Positions 1 through 11,379 of a DNA stretch of 64,000 nt are shown here, piece after piece. Under the pieces are notes generated by a model that saw only the letters and a list, made by a program, of their open reading frames with translations, did no database searches and was not told where the DNA came from. Made by a program: the position numbers and the translations under genes. Numbering within the stretch: the stretch's first letter is position 1; the number at the start of each line of letters is the position of its first letter. The stretch is from positions 7,587-71,586 of the forward strand of contig QAXH01005507.1 in assembly GCA_004335635.1 (NCBI GenBank), given 5' to 3'. This stretch comes from Chloromonas sp. AAM2. Its lineage: Eukaryota > Chlorophyta > Chlorophyceae > Chlamydomonadales > Chlamydomonadaceae.

Positions 1-390
1 CTTTGGTAGCGAGCTCTGTGCCTTTGATTCAAGTATGTCCCTGCATGGGCGTTGGGCTTGACCACCCGACATCCTTGCTTGCACCGACCGGCTTTCTTTC
101 TTTCTTTCTTTCTTTCTATGTCCCTGCTGTTTGAGCTTCTTGGTGATAACAGTCTGAAGTCAGTAGTGTGCAGGAGTGTGATTGTGGTTGGATGGCCATC
201 CCATACCCTGAGGATGTGCAAAGATACACAGAAGAGGTGCTGCTGCTGGAACTGCCTTGCTATGGCTATACGTTCGGTAATCATGCAAATCTTACTGCAT
301 ACTGCACTCCCAAGTTCATTCCACCGCAGCTTGCCCACGGCATTTCCTTCATGTTGCGAGCCTTTAGGCCTTGCTCGCTGCTGTATTCAG
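1..390 (+). other. Left edge; possible upstream exon of the GAF-like gene
   Basis: This stretch lies upstream of the first exon I can place with confidence. A possible coding exon sits at about 174-276. It follows a TGTGCAG acceptor, ends before GTAATC, and reads through ...PYPEDVQRYTEEVLLLEL... . Its phase does not join cleanly to the exon at 391, so either the donor differs or it is not an exon. The gene may begin left of the window. Confidence 0.3.
91..117. repeat. CTTT microsatellite
   Basis: About six perfect copies of the tetranucleotide CTTT, ending just before an ATG that I do not regard as a gene start. Confidence 0.9.
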
Positions 391-3300
391 GCCTTGAACG
401 AGAATGCCTGGGTTGCCGAAGCTGAGCTGGACGTTATGGTGCAAACGTCCTTCAAGGAGAGCAAGGCCATGAAAAACGTCCTGCTGGAGAGCGGCTTTGC
501 TGGGCTTGAGAGCAGGCAGTGGGAGGATGAGGAACTGCAGGCTGTGATAGTGAAGGTGAGCAGGAGCGTGAAGGAGCATGCAGGGGGAAGCGAACAAACC
601 GGATACGGATTCAGAGAAAGGAGATACCACAGCCGCAACAGCGATGCATGGCACCTGACAATGTTGGAGGAACGGCAGGAAACTAGGGCGACAGCCAGCC
701 GTGTAAAATCTGCTGTGTTTACTGCGGACTGGTCTTGCCACCATGCAACCGTACAACATTGCCATTTGGCTTTGCTGTGCATTCACACATGCATGCTCTG
801 CCACGAGCACACCATGCCACCATGGCATCGTGACGTGATGCTTGTGTGTTTGTGTGCGGCGACGGAATTCGTCCATCTTGTATGACGCCACACGTCACGG
901 TCTTCTATTGCTGGTTCTCTATGCGGCGCATGTGCTCACGCTCGCATGTGTTTTTGCATCCTGGCAGGCTGGCAAGACTTTGGAAGAACACCCCGAGTGC
1001 CTGCATGAGCCTGACATTCTATTGGATATGATCTCCCTAGAGGTACGTGGGCCAGGGGTGGCAGAGGGTGTGGGCCTTGCAAGGAACCGAGCAGACCAGG
1101 CTGGAATCTGAAGCAGTATCTGAAGTAGCCCGCCTTGCTTGAAGTTTGTACCTGAGCATGAGATGCGTGCAATCATGCACACATGCAACAAGGGCATGTG
1201 AACAACACATGCAACATGCAACCATGTACGCAACAGGGCATGTGAATGTAAAGGAGGGTTTGAGTCATCAATTATCTGCCTTATTTCACTCTTCTTTTGT
1301 CATCAAGGCATAGGCACAGCCATGGTCAGGCTGACACATGCAACCACGCGTGTGGCCCCATGCGTGTCTGGTGTGCTGCAGACGTATCTGGAGGAGGATG
1401 GCATGTCGGGCACTTCGGAGGGCCAGGGCGAATGGCCTATAGACGCTGTGCAGCCGGAGTCTCTGCATGTCGCCATCATGCACTCCCGGGTAGGCGTGTG
1501 CTAGTGTTACATGGTCTGCACTTTTTCATACTAAAGGATGGAGCAGTGATATTCAAAGAGCACAGCAAACAAATAGGGATGTCAAGTCTTCTGTAGCAAG
1601 CTCTTGCTTTGCTGGTAACACTGTAACCCAAACGCAGACTAGTTTGGAGCAGTAGCAAACAAAGCACATGTATGTCCCGGGCGCCTGCAGCAGGGCAGGT
1701 GCACTCTGTGCTGAGTTGACAACGAAGCCCATGTCCTCATCAAATCTCAATCTGGCATTCATACCTGCTGGTCACGCCCGTGCCCCTTCCCTGGCATGTA
1801 TGAACCCGTGAATAGCATGAAAAGGGCCCCCACGATGTCAAGCCGTTCAGCCCCATGCACCATGAGTAGTTGTAGCAGTCATGACTAGCATGCTGCATGT
1901 GTCGTTACATGCATCATTACATGGCTCATCATGGTTGTCACAGCATGGTCATCATGCTGCATGCTTGGCATGGTTGTCATGCTGCATGTATGGCATGGTT
2001 ATCATGCTCTCCTGTTCCTCCTGCAGGTCACTCAAATGCAGGCCATGGCGACCACAGAGGGCATGGGCCTCCGCAGCTTCACTGACAAGTGGCCGCTGGC
2101 AGCACAGGAGGCAGAACGGATGCTCGTCATATCGCAGGTCAGATATGGGTCGGGTGCATGGCAAGCATGGTGTGGGACGTGTGTGAGAGTCGTGTGTGTG
2201 AGATGGTGATAGTGATGGTGATGTTTGGTGCACATTGTTATGTATGACTCCAGGCCCTGGCTGGTCCCTCTCGGCCTTGGACTTGTCAGGAGTTTACAAG
2301 TACATACCGTACTGCGCGTAACTAGTTTGCCAAGAAAATTTTCCTCACAAACTTGTTAGGCTTGCAAAGACAAATGTCCTGTCGCATGGCCTCTCATCCT
2401 TGCCCTCACGGAATCGTATCACGTCCCGCAGGGCCTCTGATCATGGCCTGCATGGCCTTCTATGGCGTATCCCTGCCTGCCAGCCAGTGACTGCTTGACA
2501 GTGTCTGCTTGAGTGAAGTTGCTTGAGAAGGCTTGCAAAATCAGCAGCATGTCCGCAACTCGCTCGCAAAGTTTATCAATCCTACAGATGCGGATTTGCA
2601 AGCAGTTAATTCCGCAAAGTTACAAAAAGGCTGCTTTTTAGTTTGCAAACTAGTTAGGCTTGCAAACTAGTTTCGCGTAGTACAAGTTGTACAAGAACAT
2701 ACTCCAGATTGAGCAGGCTGACTGACAGCTTCCACCAAAGGTGCCATGTCTCCTGTAAAATGGACACGTGCAAGGAGGTTATCTTCTCACACATGCGTAG
2801 TTGACTGCTGTGTGGGCTCCAACCCTGTGCCTTTCTTGGTGCACCACTGGCGTTGCTTGTTCATCCACAGCCTCTTGAAGATGACATGCTTGAAGACATG
2901 ACATGTTGGCCAATTGTTGACGCTGTTCTGTCTTCCCATGCCTTCTTTCCGTTTTTGTGCCCCGCAGCTCAAGCTTGTGGAGCGCACGTCCGAGGTGGAC
3001 GTGTCCGACATCACTCAGGCCCTGCAGACCCGCTTCAAGGCCGCGTATGTGGGAGCGTACGTGATGGGCTTTGAAAACGCCCACCTGCTGCATTGCTGCG
3101 TGGATGGGGCACTACTCGGTGAGAGAGAGAGAGAGAGAGTGTGTGTGTGTGTGTGTGTGTGTGTCTGCATGTGTGCATCTTTATCCACTCCACATGTGGA
3201 AAAACAGGAGATGGCGTAAACAGTGTAGAGGCTGGCGTCACGAGTGTTAGAGTGAGTGTCTGTAGATCTGTCTTAGTGTACAATTGCCGACAATGTACAA

Positions 3301-4699
3301 CTGCCTGCTGGAGTTGAAGTTGAGAGGTCAGGTTTGTCCGTTGGTTTCATGACACGTGATTGACATTGACATTGACCAAGCAGACGTGCAGATGTGTTTT
3401 GAAGGAGGGCAGTTCCCTTGTCGCATGTGCGCTTCAGACTGGTGTTGTTATAGACAGCATGGTCTTACAGACAGACGCAGTCCTGCGCCTGCAGTCTGTG
3501 CCTGCTGCGCATCGGGCCGGCATGCCTGAGCCTTCCCCTTCATTTCCCACAATGCTTGTGAAGACTCTGTCGCCATCAACAGCCATGTCACGTCCCATGC
3601 ACGGGTATGAATTTGGATCATTTTGAGTGAACCGGCACACACGTCCCAGGTGATGACGCTGCAAACATATGCCATTTTTGCACCGCAGGCAAAGAGGCTG
3701 GGTCCGTCATTGTCCAGAAGGGCCGTGTGCAGGCACGCAAGTGAGTATGGCATTATGGGCGCATTCGTAGAGTGCTCATATGGGCTGGGACGGGCATGGT
3801 ACCGGCATAGGGGTATGTGAAAGCCATGCACGGAAAGACATGGTACCGAGCACCTGCCTGGACCAGTCGGCTTGCCAACGTCAGATTGGCATTCCGGTGC
3901 TTCTAACCCCTTGAATGCGACTGTGTTCTGCTGCCTACAGGTTCTCTCTTTGTCAGCACACGATTCACTCGGACGAGGCGGTCGTGCGGGTGCCGTTGCA
4001 GGACTTCCCGCAGTGCTTCGACGGCACTATGTTCGCCAACCCAGCGCTGCTAGCCGCAGACGCCGGTGTCGCAAGTCAGGCAGCGCGACTTGGTGCCCCC
4101 GGAACGGACCCATTGATCGACGAATTTGTGGCTATGGTTCAGAAGGGCGGGGAGCTCATGGCGGCCGGTGAGTGGAGGCCATGACTGTGTGTATTGTACT
4201 TTCTTGATCTTGACGGCAAGCGGAACTTACCAGAGCACGCACTGCATGGCACAATGTCTTTGGCAGCACGTAGCACGACCTGTCAAGGCCTGCTTGATTC
4301 TTAGTGCCTAATTAGTGGTTTGACACCAGTTCTTATCAGGGTGTCATCGTGAAGTGCCACAAAGCATGCGCTCGCCCTTCTTCCTTCCGACAGATTCTTA
4401 GACACACGCCAACGCCATTGCCTGCACTCAACGCCACAGAACATGCTGAGCGCGCACGAGCGGCTTTACCTTCCCGCAGGCCAATCAATGACAATGTGTG
4501 TTCGTTTGCCTGCACTCCATACACAGGCATGGATATCCAACATGTTGGCACCACTGTCAACGTGCACGGCCAGAAAGTGGGCTCGCTCTGCATGCTGCAT
4601 CCGTCAAGCGCCTGGGATGAAAGTGCACATGCAGCGCTCCTAGAAGCCGCGGAAAGAGTCGCCAGCCGCTTGGCAGGATCCAGCGTGCCACGCAGCTAA
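391..4699 (+). CDS. GAF-like domain protein, 5' end unresolved
   Basis: Eight exons join in frame to a TAA stop: 391-555, 968-1042, 1382-1489, 2027-2137, 2968-3118, 3689-3740, 3941-4167 and 4527-4699. They give 353 codons. The first two thirds are acidic and probably helical, and I do not recognise them. The last third resembles a GAF domain of the bacterial sensor type. It has CQHTIHSDEAVVRVPLQDFP, then FANPALL, then a glycine turn VNVHGQKVGSLCMLHP, and ends in a helix rich in Ala and Glu. That order (CxxTI, decayed FxxNP, GxxxGSLC) is the usual GAF pattern. GAF domains bind small molecules or act as dimer modules, but the ligand and partner here are unknown. Introns contain GT tracts and CATG-rich repeats. 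The coding exons are well supported by phase; the family assignment is moderate. Confidence 0.6.
3119..3164. repeat. GA/GT compound microsatellite in an intron
   Basis: About ten GA dinucleotides followed directly by about twelve GT dinucleotides. The tract begins at the donor site of the exon that ends at 3118, so the 5' splice site itself (GTGAGAGAG) is the first unit of the tract. Confidence 0.9.
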
Positions 4700-7284
4700 C
4701 GATGCCGCATGGCATCTCACTCGTTGGAGTGACACCGCCAGGGCGCACCAAAGTCCGCCGCAAACGCAGCACCTTGTCATGGCCACTGCAGATGAGTTTC
4801 GCTACACTGCTGCGCCAGGTCTGACTGCAGGTCATGCTTACAGTCCCTGTGAGTTACAAACCAGGTGGCCAGTAGCGTCACGGCGGTGGCTTATTCAAGC
4901 TTCAATAGTTGCAGGTCCACCCTTGACACATTCCCTTTTGCCAGCCTATAACAAGGATATCGTTGCTGCCACCCGTCGTTCTTTGTCGTGTCCTCTCACC
5001 CACATGTCCACCCACATTCTCAGGCTGTCCTTGCTGCTGAAACTCCATTGTCTGTCTCATAAGCTGGCCCACCAGCATGGGGCACAAATCACTCAAAACC
5101 TGTTTAGAAAAGCTTATTTTGGGAACGCTAACGCAGCTCTTAAGTCAAGACTTTGTCTTGTTTACATGACGCTCAGGTTTATACACAGGTGTTATGCATC
5201 GGCACATTCATGTTGACATCAGTGGCAGTTCTTGGTGTGAAGTAGCCCTTGGCACACGGACCTTATTGCTTTGGGCCTCTGCAAGCAAACCCGATGCATC
5301 ACCATGCAGCACATGAATTTCATGCCACTACAAAAGGCATGTCATCAGGCCTCTATGTGAAGATACTGTTTGATTCACGCTGACCCAACAGCAAGTGCAT
5401 GATGCAGCAGCGATCAAGTATGAACAACTGCCAGCACACGGTACAGCAGGCTTTGGGTAGATGGCTTTGGGTAGATGCTCTAGTCTGTCGGGTGATATCC
5501 AAACATATCGAGCTGCTGATACGGATCAGCACTGTGTTTGTTGTCCGTTTTCTTGCTTATGCTGTGTTGCAAGCTCAGATGACCGCTGTGCTGTGGACAA
5601 CTTGTTTTCAGTTGAGCTGAGGCGCTGCAGGGTGTGCCTTTCGCCTTGACCGTTTGCCACACGTCAATCTGTTGCCCAGTCACTGCTATGACCGCCTGCC
5701 TTGCGTGCACTCTTCACTCAATTACTTGGACCGATGGGTTTGCGTCCAAGGGGTGCTTGCTGTTACCGCCCTTTTTTCCTTGGTTTCACCTATTCGGTGT
5801 TTTTTGCCGGCCTGTTGGGAACGCTGCTTGCAAGCAGGAAGGTGGCACAGTCGGCAAAGCAAGTTGGGCAGGTGGCTGGAGACTGCAGGGCTTGATGGAG
5901 ACTGACCTTTATGCTAATGCTGGCCTTAGGCCTTGGAACAGAACCCTATCAGCGGGCTCTCTATGGAAAGCAAAGGCTTGCAAAAGACGGAACTATGAAT
6001 GCCATGTGATGATGATGATGACTTGGTGATTGAATGGTGTGTCCGCTGATGTTCAGGTACAGTTCTTTGGGTGATGGGCATGTGAGGATCCATGAACGGT
6101 TCATGTTGCAGGTTCCCTGGGGTGATACGTTTGAATATTTAGCGTGGTGGTACGTTTGAAGATTTAGCGCGTTACCAGGTGTGCATTCGGCTCACACATT
6201 AGAACCGATAAGAGGGCATGTGCGCAAAGCTGACCACATGGGGTGGCTACATAGGCCAGATGGGAATACCCTTCACAAGGAGGGAGTGCACATTGGAAGC
6301 ACGTCCACTCGTGTTGCCAGGTTTTCTCGTGAGTACCTTTACTTGTGTGATACGTGATACTAGGACGTGCTCGCCTCTGGCCACTTGCCTGCTTAGTCAC
6401 CTGAATGTTTGCAAGTTATTCCGTAGGCGCCATGTGGTGCCGGCACAGCTTTGTATGGATGATATGCATTGCCCAAGGTGAAATGCATAGATGGTGGTGG
6501 AATTGGACCAAGTGCTCAAAGCAAAATAGAGTAAGCGCGGTTGTAGGCTGAGGTGGCTGTGCTGTGCTGGCATTACTGGACTAGCATGTTGCTATGCTGG
6601 CTTGAATCCACCGTTCGTGTAGGGGCATACAATTGCATTTAGTGCATAGCCAGGCAGTGCCTCGGGCCCTGCGGTGGGGACTGGAGCTCGCCGGGGCGGA
6701 AAGGCCAGCCAGGCAGCCCTGAGATAAAAAAGATATGCAACTGTGCGTTGTTTGCATTTGTGGTATGCATGGCATGCACGTCCTTGGGCATTGAACTGGC
6801 TTTGTTTGTGGTTGACCAGGCTGCATTTGAATCACCTTCTCTGTAAGCTATGTCGTCAGTCATCATTGTATCACAAAGCAGCGTGTTCTGGTATCCAAAC
6901 CGCAGACCGAGAGTTGGCTGTGTGGCGCTGAGTGTCTTACAAGGAAGGAGTGCACACCATGTAGCACGTCCAACGCAAATGCCAACTATTTGCGCAGATT
7001 GCAAAAATGTCTCCTAGTAAAGGGGAATCTGACCGTGTCAGCAAGGGGTGGTGAGGCCCTTGTGGCCATCACCCCACAGAACGCCTTCCGAAAGCATCCC
7101 GTCAGCCATATATCCGATTCCAGCAGTCCCATCAGTCCAGCAGTCCCATCAGTGGTATAGCAGGGCTGATCGACAAGCGAAAGGTGGTTGTCAGGTCGTT
7201 GGAACCCCAGGTCGTTTCCTGGCCCCGGTTCCTGAACATCTTGACGTGCAAGGCAAGCTTGATCATTCAATGTTTCCCGCAGCA
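4700..7284. other. Intergenic spacer with mobile-element fragments
   Basis: I see no convincing gene. The open frames here lack splice-compatible neighbours and protein-like composition. A short copy of the dispersed GTGCAC-element arm lies near 6278-6312, and a longer copy at 6937-7043 stops about 240 bases before the ARL6 start. The ARL6 promoter and 5' UTR should lie in the last few hundred bases. Confidence 0.6.
6937..7043 (+). mobile_element. Dispersed element, left end (GTGCAC family)
   Basis: The sequence begins TTACAAGGAAGGAGTGCACA and runs to GACCGTGTCAGCA. Nearly the same 105 bases recur at 20513-20620 and, in shortened form, at 24915-25004. Shorter versions occur near 6278, 19858, 60538 and 60788, and on the opposite strand at 30104-30141. 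This copy lies immediately upstream of ARL6. I see no coding capacity, so it looks like a non-autonomous DNA element or one end of a larger transposon. Confidence 0.65.
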
Positions 7285-9157
7285 ATGGGCTGCGGTGCCA
7301 AGAAGCTTTTGGCCTGCTGCGGTTGCGCTCAGGTACGGACCCGAGCAGGTTATGGCACGCGTGTGTGTGCGGGTGGGTGCTGCACTAACGTTTATCCCAG
7401 AACGCCCATGCTCGCGCAGCGCAAGGCCGGCATTCTGTTTCTGGGTCTAAGCAACAGCGGAAAGACGACCATTGTGCACGTGCTGGCCGAGGAGCCTCTG
7501 GAGCATGTGGTGCCAACAGCTGGCTTCAGCATTGAGAAGTTCTCATACCGCAAGACAAAGGTCACCACTATTGACATGTCGGGTGAGTGGCCAGATGCGT
7601 GAGAAAGGGTGACTTGCACGCACACAGATGCAGTCCTGACCAGAGCGGCTGTGCCAAGATCAGCTGCCGAGTCAGCATGGATTGGCCTTGCCATGAAAGG
7701 CGGCTTTGAAACAGTGATGGCTGCAAAGCCGGTTACAAAACCACAGTGTGCAGAACTCAGTGTAGTCAGGTCAAAACCAAAACACACTCGACTCAATCTT
7801 GCAGGCGCTACTAAGTACCAGCAGCTGTGGATGCACTACTATGATCAGGCTGAGGTAAGACATGTCGCGTGCTTGTGCTTTGAAAATCAACGTTCTCCCT
7901 CTCAGAGACAGGAAAACAACCTTGTTAGGCTTTCTGTTGTCACAGAGGTGTATCATTGCTGATTGGAGATGTGCTTGTTTGTGCACCTGAGTGGCCTGCT
8001 TGGTTTAGCATGGCACATGCAAAGCTTGCTGGGCTGGTACATGCATGTGAAGCCACCTGTTTGAGCGCCAGTGAGGTCATGTGATGTCAAAAGGCAATAT
8101 GCAGGTGCCATTCTCTGTCAATGGCCCTGCCCAGGCGCTGACTAGCCAAAACACCATCATCCTTACCGCTGCTGTGTCTGCACGCTCACTGTGAGAGGTC
8201 CCTGTCTGCACGCTTCAGTTCCTGTGCTGCTGAGCACCCAAGTCACATCACCAGCTATCACCATGCTTGCAAGACTGTGCTGCATGCAGGGCATTGCCTT
8301 TGTGGTGGATGCCGCCGACACAACCCAGTTAACAGCCGCAAAGGCCGTGATGGAAGACGTACTGCAACAGCCCAAACTAGCTGTAAGTAGGTTCTCCAAC
8401 CCTTGCACTGCTCAGCTGGTCTGTTGTCCTGGTGCCACCCTTTACGTGAGCCAACACCTGATGAGCAAGCACGTGGTGCCTTGAAGTTAGTTCTTGAGCC
8501 TGGTCATATTGTTGGATTGTTGGTTCGGCTTTGATGTGTCCTGTAGGGTGTGCCATTGCTGGTCCTAGCCAACAAGCAGGACGTGCTGGGAGCAGCCACA
8601 GCAGTGGACGTGGCTGTTGCACTGAGCCTGTCATCAGTCAAAGACAGGGAGTATGCCATACGGGGCTGTTCGGCATTGCGCAATGATGGTGTACAGGTAC
8701 GCTGAAGACAAACCGTATGCCCAGATCTTGCTAGCCCATAATAACATTTCGATGCACAGCTTGTTTGTAGCAGTGCAGTGCAAGCAAAACCAGCAGTTTG
8801 CAGGACGAGTCTGTGATCTGCACGACTCCTGTGTGCCCGAGAATGCTAAAGATTGACAGCAGCGCTTGCGGAGAAAAACGATGTTTGCCAATTCTGGGAC
8901 AATTGTTGTGGGATGTGACTGAGGAGCAGGCCTCATCACACACAGACTGAGCACACTGAAACTCAACCAAGGCTCCAGAAACCACCGTCCCTATGTACTT
9001 CACAGCTTTCTTTAGTTAATGTCTAGGGACAGCCTGACCTCAGATGGCTGGGTGTCAGCCTGACACGTGAACCCACTCTCAGCATCATCCTTGCTGCCAT
9101 GCTTTGCAGGAGGGGGTGTCATGGCTGATCCACTCAATCCACAGCAGTGTGCAGTGA
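7285..9157 (+). CDS. ARL6: ARL6/BBS3 Arf-like small GTPase
   Basis: Exons 7285-7332, 7420-7582, 7805-7854, 8290-8382, 8547-8696 and 9110-9157 join to 183 residues, close to the usual ARL6 length of about 186. Visible motifs are an N-terminal MGCG with a likely myristoylated Gly2, the P-loop GLSNSGKT (25-32), switch I PTAGFSIEKF, DMSG (68-71), LWMHYY, ANKQD (126-130) and a final EGVSWL. The GFSIEKF and DMSG signatures single out ARL6 among Arf-like proteins. In other organisms GTP-bound ARL6 recruits the BBSome coat to membranes for ciliary traffic, so the organism probably makes, or recently made, flagella. The residue after DMSG is Ala; ARL6 normally has the catalytic Gln there. The first intron acceptor at 7419 was chosen because it keeps frame and removes an insertion before the P-loop; the acceptor at 7400 breaks frame. 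Confidence 0.92.
8876..8914 (+). repeat. Single arm of a short inverted-repeat element
   Basis: Contains GATGTTTGCCAATTCTGGGA inside the last ARL6 intron. It matches, with one change, the left arm of the complete element at 30698-30845. No partner arm is visible nearby, so this is a solo end. Confidence 0.6.
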
Positions 9158-11379
9158 CGGTCAGGCCTACAGCCATCAGAGGGGGCCGTGCATGCATGCT
9201 TCCAATTGAATTTGAAACGAACTGGTCATTGTGGCGCATACGCCAGCATGACATCGGTAGCTGTACAAGAAACATCAGGAGGGCAAGTACAGCGCAACGT
9301 AGTAAAGTTTCCTGGACGGCCCAATCAGCACCAACAGAAGTCTTCCATTTCGTTCCACCTCTGGTTGCTTTGCTTGAGCAAGGACAGAGCATGGGAGTCC
9401 CCAGGATGGGACACCGAGTGAGAGGCAAACCAAGGTGCGGGTGCGTTCTGGTTCATGTGCACGCAACGGTTCAGATGTTTGAATTCAGATAAGGACAACC
9501 GCAGCCCTGCGTGCATGAGTTGCACAAGCAGAAAGGCTGTTGATAGGACGTCATGGACCATGGGCTGGTTGGTACACCTCATCGGCAATCCATCTGACAG
9601 CTCGCTTCACGTCTATATTCATGTTTAACAGCATGCAGCTCCTCATCTGACGTTCGGTCTTGCAGTGCCTTTGATGGTGACATTCCTCTGTTGATGGTGC
9701 TGCAGAGTTGTGCCTGGTTCTTTAGTGCACGAACTGTGGTGGCTGATGTTCTGCAGCAACCGGCAACGTATAGGCGTCACTGCCACCAGGCACGAGGAGT
9801 CCGTTCACTTGGAGGAGCTCGCATGTCTTTATGACTTCTTTGGAGATTTGGAGATGATGATGATGATGATGACAGTAACCACAGAACTGCTGGTGGGCTG
9901 CAATGGCAGTCAGCGCCTCTTGGGTGAAGGCAAGGGCTGGGCTTGCACATCAGCAGTCCCGAGTTACGTTAACAGTTACTTAGTCTTGGCTTACTTTAAT
10001 AGTTACTTTAACAGCTACTTAAAAGCAGTTTCAAACAATATAGGGATTTGTGCTCCTGGTACAGCGCCGAGCAGCCACTGGACCAAAGGTCGCCCTGTAT
10101 CTGGAAAAAAGGTGGCAGTCAGTGCCAACAGCTGATGTTAGTGCCTGCATGCAGCCTGGAGTGCCATGAGATAGATTTGAAAGGACTTGGTAGGCAGTGT
10201 GACTGCACACCGGGGTAGTGTCTGTAGCATGCAGGCTTGGACTAGCCACTAGCCGGACTATTCCTATTCAACACTGCACAAGACATTTGTTTATTTGTGT
10301 ATCATTCCCTCTGCAGCATGACAGATGCTGCAGTTTTCCCTCATTATTGGGGTCACAAAACTAAACTATGGTTGCGTACCTCCGGCCCTCATCTGAGATG
10401 CACTTCGGCTGGGGTAGGAAATTCAGGATGCACAAGCCAAGATCCACGCGATACTATCAACTGGTGACCTGACACACGAGTAACTGGACTCCCTCCCCTC
10501 AACTTGTAGGTTGGACAGGCTGGAGTCCCTCCCCTCATGTACTGGTCAGCCTCTGAAGTTTTTGGTTGTGTTTGTTTATGCCACATGGAAGGAACTCACA
10601 TGCTACACAGTCTATTGGTTGGTTTTCGGATTGTAAGCCGGCCGCTCTAGCTCACATACGTGCATGCGACGTGTGAGTGCAGCCATGTGCAGCGTTCAGC
10701 GTTGCCATGTTGGCCCGTGCCACATTGTATAAGCGCACAGGTCCTGCAGCCGGGACGCCGCCCCAAACATTGTCCAGGATCATTATGTCCATATCGTGGT
10801 GGCGCTTCTGCAACATGTTTTAAGATTATCTGCCTTATACAGCGTGTACTCGCAAGCCAGTGCACATCACGCCAGTTTCACAATCAAAACCGCGGAATCG
10901 ATTGAAGCTCGGCTGGGGCACTCAGTAGGGAGCGGATTGCACGCTTGATTGTTTGGCCCGCGGGGCAATCGCTGGTACATGCCCCTTCGCCAGACGAATC
11001 CCGCTTGTGCTTCTTGCCATGACTTCAGTTGTCTTGATGCCAGCCTGCCCGGCTGTAACTGCAGTGCTGCTGTTGAACTAAACATTGTTTCACTGACCCT
11101 ACTATACCAAAATGACAACCTGGCTGTCGTGTTTGCATTTGTAAGTAACGGTTTGCGACGAAGGGGTCAAGCCAGGCCAGCGTGCTTGTGCTCAAGGAAC
11201 GATGCTCCATGGCCGCATAACGAAGCAATGAGCCGGCAGCAAAGTGACGACTAATCTCGACCACTAACCGTTGTCCGTGGACCTCGACCTTTGATTTGAC
11301 CCTCGGGCCATCCGAAGCTCATTTCTTCTGGCATGAGTTTGTGCAACATGCCCAGCAGCCTCAGCTGGCTCTGTTGCTG
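9158..11379. other. Spacer between ARL6 and the phosphodiesterase
   Basis: No gene is recognised. There are GATGATGAT runs near 9854 and a short direct repeat (GGACTCCCTCCCCTC-like) near 10490-10535. A 5' extension or first non-coding exon of the downstream phosphodiesterase may lie in the last few hundred bases. Confidence 0.5.

Noticed and set aside
52..885. 277-codon open frame on the plus strand
   Set aside because: It runs across a clear exon/intron boundary of the GAF-like gene in a different frame and has no protein-like character.
7401..7419. Alternative acceptor for ARL6 exon 2 at 7400
   Set aside because: It has a good-looking CCCAG, but using it shifts the frame. The acceptor at 7419 keeps frame and gives the expected ARL6 length.
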